Shown here one piece after another: positions 1 to 8,974 of a stretch of 64,000 nucleotides of DNA (position 1 is its first letter; every line of letters starts with the position of its first letter). The DNA is from Caldisericum exile_A (GTDB lineage: Bacteria > Caldisericota > Caldisericia > Caldisericales > Caldisericaceae), in contig NZ_JBLOBF010000002.1 of assembly GCF_047785965.1 (NCBI RefSeq), positions 62,001 through 126,000 on the forward strand. Direction: 5' to 3'. Under the pieces are notes generated by a model. The model searched no databases. It saw only the letters and a list, made by a program, of their open reading frames with translations, and was not told where the DNA came from. The translations under genes were made by a program, and so were the position numbers.

Positions 1-153
1 TTTGCACCACTCTTAAATGCTCTCTCAATTACATTTGAAAGTTGTTTGTCACCTCTGTCGAGTACAACTTCAAGAGCACTCATCCTAAAGTCGGAAAAAT
101 CTGCCTTAACATTTCTTATTTTTAACTCTTTCAAAAGAATTTTCTTTTTTTTT
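1..153 (-). other. Out-of-frame continuation of the radical SAM gene
   Basis: Reading the minus strand as if the nine-A run at 145-153 had eight A gives an open frame to the window edge. Its product contains LKIRNVKADFSDFRMSALE and then VVLDRGDKQLSNVIERAF. This resembles the conserved C-terminal segment of TIGR03960 proteins, where a region containing RMS, LE, RGD and VI follows the radical SAM barrel. The gene therefore carries either a one-base sequencing error, a genuine frameshift, or slippage at the A run. The continuation leaves the window. Confidence 0.75.
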
Positions 154-1521
154 CTCAAGTGTTTCTATGTCCTCAAATTTGGCCCATTGAAATGGAGTAT
201 TTGGTTGCGGCATAAATGGATTTATACTGAGGTGAATTTCAAAAGGCTTCTTGAAAGTCTTGTTTGCCTCACCAACTTTTAGCATCTCCTTTGTTAGTGT
301 TACAATTTCAAAAACATCATCCATTGTCTCAGTTGGAAGACCTATAATATAGTAAAATTTAAGCGTATGGAATCCGAGTGAAACAGCAGTTTTAACGACA
401 TTAAAGATTTCTTCATTTGAAATCGTTTTATTGATAACTCTTCTAAGCCTTGGAGATGCAGCCTCAATTGCAAATGTTAGACTATGAACCTTCTGTTCAA
501 GAATTGCTTCCCCAAGTTCCTTTGTAAATTTATCAATTCTAAGTGATGGTAACGATATAGAAACATTGAAATCCTTTGTAAGTTTCCTCATTAGGGAAAT
601 TAAACCATCCATATCTGAATAGTCATTTGTACTCAAAGATAGAAAAGTAATTTCTTCATACCCCGTATTTTTGAGAACTTCATAAGAATATTTTTCAATT
701 GTTTCCATGCTTCGTTCTCTTACAGGTCTATAAACAATCCCAGCTTCGCAGAATCTACAACCACGAGTACAGCCCCTGAAAATTTCAACATAAGCCTTAT
801 CCATTATTATGCTTCCAAGTGGAACTATTGGTTTTGTTGGAAAATACGAATGCTCAAAATCTGATATTGCATCTTTTGTAACTTTTTTACCGTTTTTTTC
901 AACGAAGAATTTTCCTCTCTTTTCAAATTCAAAAAATTTAGGAACATAAACACCTTTTATGTTAGAGACTTCTTTTAGAAAATTTTCCTTGTTCTTTACA
1001 CTTTTTGCTATCTCAAGAATTTTTATAAAAGAGTCCTCTCCTTCTCCTAAGACAAAGAAATCCATAAATTTTGAGAGAGGCTCAGGATTATATGAAGATG
1101 TGCCACCCATAAAAATAATAGGACGGGTTCTTTCATCCGAGTGTAAGGGAATCATTGATAGATCAAGGATATTAAGAATATTGGTATAATCAAGTCCTGT
1201 TTGAACTGAAAACCCAATGAGATCAAACTCATTTAATGGCGTCCTTGATTCAAGAGAAAATAGCGGTATTGATTTTTTTCGCAAATAATCTTCAAGATCA
1301 GGCAAAGGAGCAAAAGCCCTTTCAACAGAAACGCCATCTAATTCATTTCCAAGATGATAAAGAATTTTAAAACCAAAAGAGGACATACCAACCTCATATG
1401 TATCGGGATATACAAGCGCAACTTTTAGCAACCCAATGCCTTCTTTGTGAATACTATTGAATTCGTTTCCAAAATAGTAGTAGGGTTTTTTAAATTTTAT
1501 GAGTTCATAATCTTTAATCAT
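106..1521 (-). CDS. B12-binding/radical SAM protein, TIGR03960-like (frameshifted C-terminus)
   Basis: Radical SAM protein of unknown substrate, of the family next to the rod/min genes and ribonuclease G in Clostridia. The N-terminal half (about residues 30-180) has the PDTYEVGM segment typical of the B12-binding-like domain. The radical SAM 4Fe-4S motif is C251-x3-C255-x2-C258 (CTRGCRFC), and a TIM-barrel core follows. The start ATG overlaps the rodA stop in an ATGA. The frame ends at an early stop at 106 after a run of nine A on the coding strand; the other frame continues the family-typical C-terminus to the window edge, so the protein as read is probably truncated. Family assignment is firm, function unknown. 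Confidence 0.85.
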   Translation of the reverse strand: MIKDYELIKFKKPYYYFGNEFNSIHKEGIGLLKVALVYPDTYEVGMSSFGFKILYHLGNELDGVSVERAFAPLPDLEDYLRKKSIPLFSLESRTPLNEFDLIGFSVQTGLDYTNILNILDLSMIPLHSDERTRPIIFMGGTSSYNPEPLSKFMDFFVLGEGEDSFIKILEIAKSVKNKENFLKEVSNIKGVYVPKFFEFEKRGKFFVEKNGKKVTKDAISDFEHSYFPTKPIVPLGSIIMDKAYVEIFRGCTRGCRFCEAGIVYRPVRERSMETIEKYSYEVLKNTGYEEITFLSLSTNDYSDMDGLISLMRKLTKDFNVSISLPSLRIDKFTKELGEAILEQKVHSLTFAIEAASPRLRRVINKTISNEEIFNVVKTAVSLGFHTLKFYYIIGLPTETMDDVFEIVTLTKEMLKVGEANKTFKKPFEIHLSINPFMPQPNTPFQWAKFEDIETLEKKKENSFERVKNKKC

Positions 1522-2576
1522 AGATTTATCTCGTCCTTATAATTATACACGCTTACCACAAGCCCCAATGCGATAAAATTGACGAGTTCCGAACTTCCAC
1601 CAAAACTCAAAAAAGGTAATGGCACGCCAGTAACAGGCATAATACCTATATTCATACCAGCATTAATAAGAATTTGGAAAAAAAACATTGCAAATACTCC
1701 AAATGCAATCGCTCTACCAAAAATATTTTTCGTGGAAAACGCTGCTTTTGCAATAAAGTATAAAATATAAGCGAAACTAAGGAGAACCACAACAATTCCA
1801 ACAAACCCCCAAATTTCTCCAATTGCAGAAAAAATAAAATCAGCATACTGAACAGGGACAAAATTTAATTTAGTCATTGTGCTTCCTAAAATTCCTTTAC
1901 CAATAAGTTTTCCAGAACCAAATGCTATTATTGATTGAAGAACATTATATCCACTTCCCAATGGGTCCCGATAAGGATTAAAGAATACTAAAATCCTTTC
2001 AATTTGATATGGTTTAAGAATCTTAGGAAGAAGCGGAATCAAAGATAGAGCAATTATAACTAAGGTTAAAGCATACTTATAGTGAAGAAATACCGCAATT
2101 AAGAAAAAATATATAAAGACAAATACAAGAGAGGTTCCCATATCAGGCTGTAGAAAAACAATAATTGCATAAGGAAGAAAAAGCAAAGTTGAATAAAGAA
2201 ACTTCTCAAAATTATTCCAAGTTTTATGCTCATAAATCCAGGCAAAAATTATTATAAGAGAAATTTTAGCAAATTCTGAAGGCTGAACCGTAAAAAGCCC
2301 ACCTATACTTATCCATCTTCTCGAACTATTAATTGCAACACCGATAATAAGGGCACCAATAAGAGAAAATAGCACTAACACATACAACAAAATTGAATAA
2401 AATTTGAATATTCTAAAATTAATCGACGAAACAATTATGAAAAGAAAAAAGGCTACAAGAAAATATGCTACTTCTTTTGGCACAAATTTTATAAAATTAA
2501 TCACATAGAGAGCAGACACTGAAAAGAATTTTAAAATTATTACAGACAAAACTAAGGAATATGGAACCCTTTTCAC
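1518..2576 (-). CDS. rodA: SEDS peptidoglycan polymerase RodA
   Basis: Integral membrane glycosyltransferase of the SEDS family that polymerises lipid II for lateral wall growth with PBP2. The 352 residues form about ten hydrophobic segments and show the family signatures: the INSSRRWI loop, QPSEFAKI, a LQPDMGTS loop, and near the C-terminus VPLPFLSFGGSSELVN, the SEDS consensus. RodA rather than FtsW is chosen because mrdA and mreBCD lie in the same operon. It overlaps minE upstream by 4 bp and the radical SAM gene downstream by 4 bp, so translation is probably coupled. Confidence 0.92.
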   Translation of the reverse strand: MKRVPYSLVLSVIILKFFSVSALYVINFIKFVPKEVAYFLVAFFLFIIVSSINFRIFKFYSILLYVLVLFSLIGALIIGVAINSSRRWISIGGLFTVQPSEFAKISLIIIFAWIYEHKTWNNFEKFLYSTLLFLPYAIIVFLQPDMGTSLVFVFIYFFLIAVFLHYKYALTLVIIALSLIPLLPKILKPYQIERILVFFNPYRDPLGSGYNVLQSIIAFGSGKLIGKGILGSTMTKLNFVPVQYADFIFSAIGEIWGFVGIVVVLLSFAYILYFIAKAAFSTKNIFGRAIAFGVFAMFFFQILINAGMNIGIMPVTGVPLPFLSFGGSSELVNFIALGLVVSVYNYKDEINL

Positions 2577-2821
2577 TTTTCTTTCTTTACTTTGATTAGT
2601 GGAACTATTGCTTCAAATATGTTCTTTTCTCTTGTTCGTTCCAAATTTATTTTGATTTCATTTTCCTCAATATCAAAATATTTTGAAAGTACTTTTATTA
2701 TATCTTCTTTTAACATTTCGAATTCCTTTGAAGAAAGCAATAAGCGGTCTTGAATAAGAATAAATTTTAATCTATCTTGTGCAATCTCACTTGCGCTTTT
2801 TTCACCTTTAAATAAGCTCAT
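2573..2821 (-). CDS. minE: Cell division topological specificity factor MinE
   Basis: Short (82 residues) MinE. It activates the MinD ATPase and drives pole-to-pole movement of MinCD so that the division septum forms at mid-cell. The sequence has the family layout: an SASEIAQDRLKFILIQDR segment equivalent to the anti-MinCD helix, then a C-terminal topological-specificity domain with a YFDIEENEIKINL strand. It overlaps minD by 4 bp. The presence of MinE, not just MinC/MinD, points to an oscillating rather than a static DivIVA-anchored Min system. Confidence 0.88.
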   Translation of the reverse strand: MSLFKGEKSASEIAQDRLKFILIQDRLLLSSKEFEMLKEDIIKVLSKYFDIEENEIKINLERTREKNIFEAIVPLIKVKKEK

Positions 2822-3606
2822 GAGCCTCTCCTAAATATATTACCAAAAAATCCTTTCTGCTCCTCAATTTTTATTGGAATTGATTCACCTTCAATTCTCC
2901 GCGCAATAAACCCAAATTCTTTTGCTGCAGGAGAACCTGGCAAGTAATTCACAAGTATTTCTCCTCTGTTTGTCGTTTCAATAATATTTTTATCTTCAGG
3001 AACAACACCAATTGCATCAATGCCTAAAAAATCAATAATGCTATCAAAATCAAGCATTTTTTTCTTGGAGACAAGAACAGGATCGTATCTATTTACTATA
3101 AGACTTATTGAAAATATCCCCTTACTTTCAATAATTCCAACAACTCTATCTGCATCTCTCACAGAAGAGACATCAGGAGTTGCAACTATTAAAGCTTCCT
3201 TTGCGGGAGCAAGTGAAGATTCAAAACCCTTTTCAATACCAGCAGGAGAATCTAACAGAATGTAATCAAAACTACCTTCAAGAGTTAAAACAATGTCAAC
3301 TATTTTATCAACATTAATATCTTCTTTACTATGAATTTGAGAAGCAGGAAGCAAAAAAAGATTCTCAAGATGTTTATCTCGAACAAGCGCTTGGTTAATT
3401 TTACAACGTTCTTCAATTATATCCATAATATTGTAAACAACACGATTTTCGAGCCCCATTACTACATCAAGGTTTCTAAGCCCTATATCCATATCAATAA
3501 CAACTACACTTTTCCCAAGTTTAGCTAGAGATGCTCCTAAATTTGCAGTTACTGTTGTCTTCCCAACACCACCTTTCCCTGCAGTAACAACTATAGATCT
3601 ACCCAT
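2818..3606 (-). CDS. minD: Septum site-determining ATPase MinD
   Basis: ParA/MinD-family ATPase that binds the membrane as an ATP dimer and recruits MinC. The deviant Walker A motif GKGGVGKTT occupies residues 10-18, with the signature lysine at K11. The switch region VVVIDMDIGLRNLD and the LLDSPAG segment follow in the usual order. The C-terminus GFFGNIFRRGS is the expected amphipathic membrane-targeting helix. At 262 residues it is of normal length. It overlaps minC by 8 bp and minE by 4 bp. Confidence 0.95.
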   Translation of the reverse strand: MGRSIVVTAGKGGVGKTTVTANLGASLAKLGKSVVVIDMDIGLRNLDVVMGLENRVVYNIMDIIEERCKINQALVRDKHLENLFLLPASQIHSKEDINVDKIVDIVLTLEGSFDYILLDSPAGIEKGFESSLAPAKEALIVATPDVSSVRDADRVVGIIESKGIFSISLIVNRYDPVLVSKKKMLDFDSIIDFLGIDAIGVVPEDKNIIETTNRGEILVNYLPGSPAAKEFGFIARRIEGESIPIKIEEQKGFFGNIFRRGS

Positions 3607-4219
3607 CTTTCCTTCTCCTTACTGGTTTTGCTTCTCTTGCATCAAGTTGAGAAAAATTAATTTTGTTATCTTCTCCAATCTCAAAAACCCAGGGTTTTCT
3701 ACTTTTTTCTGGAGTTTTAAAATCAATTTCAAGACCGTTTATATTTAAATATTGTTGTTGAAAGCCAAGAGCAACGACTCGTCTCCGAGCAGTAACCTTA
3801 CCTTTAATAACACCAAAAACATAAACATCAGATTCAGATTCAACAACTCCATCTGGATTTACGTTTCCTAAAATTACTATACTACCATTATATCGAAATA
3901 CTTGACCAGATCGTACTGTATGATTTATAACAAAAACTGACTGTTTTGGAGTTTCTTTATTTTCTACAAATAGCTTTTTTTCTTCATTTATTCTGAAAGA
4001 GACATTTATTCCATTTAAAAGATCCTGTAATTTGCTTATCTCATCTTCACTTAACTCTTTTCCTTGAGTATCTATGGTTAGAAAACCTTTACTAAAAAAA
4101 TTCCTTTCACTTTCTATGAGACTTCTAATACTATTAAGCACTTCTTCAAATGGTGCAGTGGGATCAATTTTTAATACTACATCTCCGTTTATTCCCTTAA
4201 GACTCACAAAATCTTTCAT
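3599..4219 (-). CDS. minC: Septum site-determining protein MinC
   Basis: FtsZ assembly inhibitor positioned by MinD. The N-terminal domain (about residues 1-100) is weakly conserved. The C-terminal beta-helix domain has the diagnostic run HTVRSGQVFRYNGSIVILG, then GNVNPDGVVESESDVYVFG, with the ALGFQQQYLNI segment after it. The length of 206 residues is normal. It lies 24 bp downstream of mrdA and overlaps minD, placing Min control in the elongasome operon. Confidence 0.9.
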   Translation of the reverse strand: MKDFVSLKGINGDVVLKIDPTAPFEEVLNSIRSLIESERNFFSKGFLTIDTQGKELSEDEISKLQDLLNGINVSFRINEEKKLFVENKETPKQSVFVINHTVRSGQVFRYNGSIVILGNVNPDGVVESESDVYVFGVIKGKVTARRRVVALGFQQQYLNINGLEIDFKTPEKSRKPWVFEIGEDNKINFSQLDAREAKPVRRRKDG

Positions 4220-4243
4220 GGTTTCCTCCTTACATATTTTTAC

Positions 4244-5977
4244 TCAAAAAAAATTTTTAAGCAAGTCTCTCATAAGAGGTGCAAGTGCATGTGATGAGGG
4301 GAATTTAGAATACTCAAAAAATAAAAGACCTAAAACCGAACTATTATCTTTTGGCGCAAATGAAACAAGCCAGTGATGTACGCTTCCTTCTTTATCACCA
4401 ACCTCTGCAGTCCCTGTTTTAGAACAAACTGTTACACCATTTACCCTCATTATTCTCATATCAGGTTTATTTGAAAGTCCTTCAAGTCCATCCTTTACAA
4501 CGGTTAGAGTGTCATCTTTGAACTTATAGTTAACTCTAACTTGTGGTTTATATTCAAGAATAACCTCTCCTTTTGATGAGACAATTTTATTCAAAAAATG
4601 TGGAGTTAATCCTATGCCATTATTAGCAATGATTTGATATAAAGATGCAACTTCAATAGGAGTAAGTGAAACAAATCCCTGACCTATTGACATATTTGCT
4701 GTATCACCTAAATACCACTGTTCTCCTACAGTTTCTTTCTTCCACTGGGGTGAAGGAATAATTCCGCTTATTTCAAAAGGAACATCAATTCCAGTTAAAT
4801 CACCAACCTTTAAAAGATCGCTATAATATTTTATAGTATCTACTCCAGTCATAAGACCCAACTTATAAAAGAATACATCGCTTGAATTAGCAAGTGCAAC
4901 TGAAGGCGTTTGTCTTCCAAATGCCGAGGGATAAATCCAATCCTTAAAATTCCTGCCGCCAATTGTTACATAAGGCCCACAATCAATAATAGTGCCCTTC
5001 GTAATAACTCCTTTTTCAAGTGCAGAAATAAGGGTTAAGCTTTTGAAAGTAGACCCCGGAGGAAATCTTGACTGAATTGCACGATTTATAAATGCATTCT
5101 TCTCTAAAAGCAAATTGTAATCTTTTTCGCCTATCCCGTTTACAAAAAGATTTGGATCAAAAGTAGGATGTGATACCATTGCAATGATACCACCGGTACG
5201 TGGATCCATAGCTATAGCAACACCATTTCTATCTCCCACAAGATTCTCAAGATCTTTCTGTACATTGATATCAATGTTTAGGTAGATATCATTACCGGGA
5301 ACAGGCTTTTCCTCATATAAGATAGACTTTACACGCCCAAAAGCATCAACAAGAACCTCTTTTTTTCCTTTTATTCCTCTTAAATATTTCTCATATTGTA
5401 ATTCAAGACCTTGTTTCCCTATCACATCGTTTATATCATAATAACTATCGGTCTTTATGTCATCAAGGGTAACAGGTCCTACATACCCAATGAAAGCAGC
5501 GCCTACTTCTTTAAAAGGATAGTATCGTTTGTAAGATGTGATAACATTAATTCCTGGTAATTTATCTTGTGATTCCTCAATTTGGATTCTTTCCTTTATC
5601 GAAATATCTTTCTTTAAAATTACATATTCATACGCCGGAAGATTTGCTTTCTTAATTTTGTCCTCTATGTCAGAAGTTCTCATACCAATTATAGATGAAA
5701 GAATGCTAAACTCATGTTTTGGATTTTTCACATCCTCCATAATTACCGCAACACTATAAGAAGGGATATCCTCTGCAAGAACAATACCATTCTTATCAAG
5801 AATACGCCCCCGCATAGGCTGAGTTTCAATAATTCTTACACTTCTGTACTGCGAAAGTTCGTTGTAGTAATCTCCTTTAACTACTTGAAGGTAATACGCA
5901 CGCCCCATAAGAGTAAACACAAGAACAAAAATTAGTGCATAAATTATTTGACTAAACTCGGTTTCTTTCCTGTTCAT
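4244..5977 (-). CDS. mrdA: Penicillin-binding protein 2 (rod elongation transpeptidase)
   Basis: Class B penicillin-binding protein that cross-links peptidoglycan during elongation, partner of RodA. One N-terminal transmembrane helix (about residues 10-30) is followed by the PBP dimerisation domain with MRGRILDKNG at 55-64. The transpeptidase domain has the S309-x-x-K312 nucleophile motif in GSTFK, the S365-x-D367 motif (SSD, as usual for PBP2) and KTGT at 520-523. At 577 residues it is near the family norm. It overlaps mreD by 26 bp. Confidence 0.93.
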   Translation of the reverse strand: MNRKETEFSQIIYALIFVLVFTLMGRAYYLQVVKGDYYNELSQYRSVRIIETQPMRGRILDKNGIVLAEDIPSYSVAVIMEDVKNPKHEFSILSSIIGMRTSDIEDKIKKANLPAYEYVILKKDISIKERIQIEESQDKLPGINVITSYKRYYPFKEVGAAFIGYVGPVTLDDIKTDSYYDINDVIGKQGLELQYEKYLRGIKGKKEVLVDAFGRVKSILYEEKPVPGNDIYLNIDINVQKDLENLVGDRNGVAIAMDPRTGGIIAMVSHPTFDPNLFVNGIGEKDYNLLLEKNAFINRAIQSRFPPGSTFKSLTLISALEKGVITKGTIIDCGPYVTIGGRNFKDWIYPSAFGRQTPSVALANSSDVFFYKLGLMTGVDTIKYYSDLLKVGDLTGIDVPFEISGIIPSPQWKKETVGEQWYLGDTANMSIGQGFVSLTPIEVASLYQIIANNGIGLTPHFLNKIVSSKGEVILEYKPQVRVNYKFKDDTLTVVKDGLEGLSNKPDMRIMRVNGVTVCSKTGTAEVGDKEGSVHHWLVSFAPKDNSSVLGLLFFEYSKFPSSHALAPLMRDLLKNFF

Positions 5978-6380
5978 AGGATACCTTAGAAGTTATAAAA
6001 ACTAACACTACGGAAAGCAATAAACTTTCCGCAAAGAACTCTATTGAATAAAAAAGATTTTGCGTTAGTCCAAACAAAAAGGTGAATAAAAAAACATAAA
6101 CTCCAAAAGCTTGAATAATTATTGGGACTTTAATTTTAGAGGAGATAAAATTAAAAAAGAGAACACCAACGAGAGTAGGAAACGTGAAAAATCCGATAAA
6201 TTTCCCAAAAAAACAATCAATGACCAACAAATAAAAAATATTAAGAAGCGATCCATCTTTTAAAAAAATTAAGATTAAAAATGTAAGAGAGACTAAAAAA
6301 TTTGTATCCTCATTTGTTGCAATATCAAACAATAAAAGTACAAGAAAAATGAGGAAATTTAAAAATTCATTCTTTTTCAT
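5952..6380 (-). CDS. mreD: Rod shape-determining protein MreD
   Basis: Small, very hydrophobic membrane protein of 142 residues with about five predicted membrane segments, lying between mreC and mrdA where MreD is always found. MreD links MreB and MreC to the wall-synthesis enzymes. Sequence conservation in this family is low, so the call rests on position, size and topology. It overlaps mreC by 14 bp and mrdA by 26 bp. Confidence 0.8.
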   Translation of the reverse strand: MKKNEFLNFLIFLVLLLFDIATNEDTNFLVSLTFLILIFLKDGSLLNIFYLLVIDCFFGKFIGFFTFPTLVGVLFFNFISSKIKVPIIIQAFGVYVFLFTFLFGLTQNLFYSIEFFAESLLLSVVLVFITSKVSYEQERNRV

Positions 6381-7188
6381 ACGATGTAATTACCAAAACA
6401 TTTCTAATAGTATAAAAATCAACCAATGGCTTAAGCTCAATTTCGTTCTCAACTGTGCTTAACTTGTTTATTGAATAGACTTTTCCGACAACAATATCTT
6501 TAGGGAATAATCCACTCTCTTCAACTGTCACAAATATATCTGAGATCGAATCAGAAATGATTTGTGAAGGACGAACAACTGATAAGCCAATTCCGTTGCC
6601 AAAAGCAACATCAATTCCACCACGAGAAGCATTTTTAACTCCAACTCTAAAATCTGGACTTGTTTCAAGGGTTACCTTTGATACATTACTTGATACCTCT
6701 GTGATTTTACCTACAAGCAGGGCTGTAGTGCCATCAATAGAGTAAATAACCGGCATATCAACCATAAAATTAGCATCTTTTCCTCTATCAATTATTAAGA
6801 AATTCCCTGCTTTACTATAAAAGATAACATTACAACCAATTGAATTGTACTTAATCTTATATTTAATGCCAAGAAGATTCTTTAATTCAGCATTTTCGTA
6901 GTAATATCCTAAAAGAATCTTTAATCTACTCTCAAGTGTTGCAATATAGTAATTTAGTTTTTGATTCTCTTCAATTAAAGCCTTACCATCTCTGATCGAA
7001 ATAAAATAATTTTTAAACGAAATATAGATTCTGTTAAGAAAACTTACTATTACATTAACAGGTCTTAATATCAATACTTCGTAAACACTTTTAAAGGTAA
7101 TACCATAGCCAGCAAGACCTGCAACAAAAACTAAAAGTATAATTGCTAAAACTAAATACAATACAAGTCTTTCACGAGGAAACTGCAT
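6367..7188 (-). CDS. mreC: Rod shape-determining protein MreC
   Basis: Periplasmic scaffold of the elongasome that binds PBP2. There is one N-terminal transmembrane segment (about residues 10-28), a coiled-coil stretch with ENQKLNYYIATLESRLK (about 75-105), and two beta-barrel modules including the DRGKDANF and GLFPKDIVVGKV segments typical of MreC. It has 273 residues and overlaps mreB by 17 bp. Confidence 0.9.
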   Translation of the reverse strand: MQFPRERLVLYLVLAIILLVFVAGLAGYGITFKSVYEVLILRPVNVIVSFLNRIYISFKNYFISIRDGKALIEENQKLNYYIATLESRLKILLGYYYENAELKNLLGIKYKIKYNSIGCNVIFYSKAGNFLIIDRGKDANFMVDMPVIYSIDGTTALLVGKITEVSSNVSKVTLETSPDFRVGVKNASRGGIDVAFGNGIGLSVVRPSQIISDSISDIFVTVEESGLFPKDIVVGKVYSINKLSTVENEIELKPLVDFYTIRNVLVITSYEKE

Positions 7189-8176
7189 CTTTATAATAGT
7201 CGAAATTCTCTATCACTTTTCCTGCACCAAGCGCAACTGATGAAAGGGGATCTTCTGCAACTGTAAATAAGATACCAGTTCTATGAGTTAAAAACTTGTC
7301 GATATTTTTAAGTAATGCTCCTCCTCCAGAAAGCATTATTCCCCTGTCCATAATGTCTGCCGCAAGCTCTGGAGGTGTAATTTCAAGAGTGCTCCTTATC
7401 ACATTAAGGATTTCTTCAAGAATTGGTTGAAGAGATTTTCTTATTTCTTCTGAAGTTATTGTAATCGATTTAGGAAGACCATCTATAAGATCTCTTCCAC
7501 GTATCTCCATTTTCTCATCTCTATCGAGAGGAAATGCACTTCCAATTCGCATCTTTATTTGTTCAGCAGTTACATCTCCTATGAGGATGCTATACTGTCT
7601 CCTTACGTAATTTATTATCGCTTCATTCATCTCATCACCAGCAATTCTTGTGGATTTTCCAACAACAATTCCTTTCAATGAAATTACAGCAACTTCTGTT
7701 GTTCCACCACCGATATCAACAATCATTGATCCTCTTGCCTCCTCAATAGGAAGACCTGCTCCAATTGCTGCTGCAAGCGGCTCCGGAATAACATAAGCTT
7801 GTCTTGCTCCCACATGTACCGCAGCATCAATAACAGCCTTTTTCTCAACAGGAGTTACTCCACTTGGAACACCAATTAGAACTACGGGCCTAAAAATCCC
7901 TCTTTTGCCTCCTGCTCTCGAAATAAAATAGTCAAGTAAAGCTTCTGTTGTTTCAAAATCATTTATAACTCCATCCTTAATGGGCCTTATAACATCAATT
8001 TCAAATGGAGTTCTTCCCGCCATTGCTTTTGCTTCGTTGCCTACAGAAACAACTCTCTTATTATGATCGAGAGCAATAATTGTTGGCTCTCTTAAAACTA
8101 CGCCTCTCCCTCTCACGTATACCACAGTATTTGCAGTCCCTAAATCGATAGCAAGTTCCTTAGAAAATAGTCCCAT
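7172..8176 (-). CDS. mreB: Actin-like rod shape protein MreB
   Basis: Bacterial actin homologue that forms membrane-bound filaments guiding elongation. The phosphate-1 motif DLGTANTVV is at residues 11-19, phosphate-2 is DIGGGTTEVAVIS, and an adenosine-type motif GGGALL lies near the C-terminus. An N-terminal MGLFSKELAID segment is typical of MreB. At 334 residues it is of normal length. It directly follows maf with only one base between them and begins the mreBCD-mrdA block. Confidence 0.96.
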   Translation of the reverse strand: MGLFSKELAIDLGTANTVVYVRGRGVVLREPTIIALDHNKRVVSVGNEAKAMAGRTPFEIDVIRPIKDGVINDFETTEALLDYFISRAGGKRGIFRPVVLIGVPSGVTPVEKKAVIDAAVHVGARQAYVIPEPLAAAIGAGLPIEEARGSMIVDIGGGTTEVAVISLKGIVVGKSTRIAGDEMNEAIINYVRRQYSILIGDVTAEQIKMRIGSAFPLDRDEKMEIRGRDLIDGLPKSITITSEEIRKSLQPILEEILNVIRSTLEITPPELAADIMDRGIMLSGGGALLKNIDKFLTHRTGILFTVAEDPLSSVALGAGKVIENFDYYKDAVSS

Positions 8177-8177
8177 G

Positions 8178-8735
8178 TTACACCTCTTCCATCATATTTA
8201 AGATTTCATAAACCTTCAAAACTGGTATCCCTATTACATTGTCAACGGGTCCTAAGACCTCATCAATGAAAATTGAACCAAGTCCCTGTATTGCATATCC
8301 ACCTGCCTTATCAAGGCCCTCAGAACTGTCAACGTATTTTTCTATAACTTCCATATCAACTTCTTTTCTAAAATGGACTACAGAAATTACGTAATCAATT
8401 ATACTAAATTCCCCTTTTAAAGCAACAATTCCTGTAATTACGCGATGATTTTTCCCAAGAAGTTCCTTAATCATTTTAAAATTCTCCAGTTTGTCTTTTG
8501 GCTTTCCGAATATTTTTCCGTTTAACTCAACTATAGTATCCATGCCAATTACGATAAGATTATTGTTTTTACTTATTTCATATGCCTTCATGTATGCATT
8601 GTATATAACAGTTTTCACTGGATCTCCTTCAAAAACTTTTTCAGCAATTTCGACTGTTTTAATATCAAAATCAAAACCAAAGTTTTTTAGATATTCAATA
8701 CGCCTTTTAGAAGTACTTGCAAGAATAAATTTCAT
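8178..8735 (-). CDS. maf: Maf-family nucleotide pyrophosphatase
   Basis: House-cleaning nucleoside triphosphate pyrophosphatase related to dTTP/UTP pyrophosphatases. The N-terminus ILASTSKRRIEYLKNFG is the Maf signature (the usual form is LASxSPRR), and VIGMDTIVELNG and KPKD segments carry the conserved Asp and Lys residues. The length of 185 residues is typical. It overlaps the DUF4321 gene by 4 bp. Maf upstream of mreB is a common arrangement in Clostridia. Confidence 0.92.
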   Translation of the reverse strand: MKFILASTSKRRIEYLKNFGFDFDIKTVEIAEKVFEGDPVKTVIYNAYMKAYEISKNNNLIVIGMDTIVELNGKIFGKPKDKLENFKMIKELLGKNHRVITGIVALKGEFSIIDYVISVVHFRKEVDMEVIEKYVDSSEGLDKAGGYAIQGLGSIFIDEVLGPVDNVIGIPVLKVYEILNMMEEV

Positions 8736-8974
8736 GTTAAAGTGAAAAACAAAATAAAAATAATAACCCCAATAATCGATCCAACATTAAGTCGAACATT
8801 CACTCCAAAGGTTAATTTTATAAACAAAAGATCCAGATCCATTGCTTTAATTCCAAAATTCAATCCGTAGTCAAATACAGGAAATACTTTTCCAATAAAT
8901 ATACCAAGAGCCGTCCCAATAATAAGGCCCAAAATCAAAAAAATAAAGAACCTTCCATAAGAAAACTTCCTCAT
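8732..8974 (-). CDS. DUF4321-like small membrane protein
   Basis: 80-residue protein with two hydrophobic segments (about 8-28 and 60-79) separated by a loop with DLDLLFIKLTFGVNVRLNVGS. The layout and position beside maf and mreB match DUF4321 proteins of Clostridia. Function is unknown; a role near the wall-synthesis machinery is only suggested by the neighbourhood. It overlaps both neighbours by 4 bp. Confidence 0.7.
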   Translation of the reverse strand: MRKFSYGRFFIFLILGLIIGTALGIFIGKVFPVFDYGLNFGIKAMDLDLLFIKLTFGVNVRLNVGSIIGVIIFILFFTLT

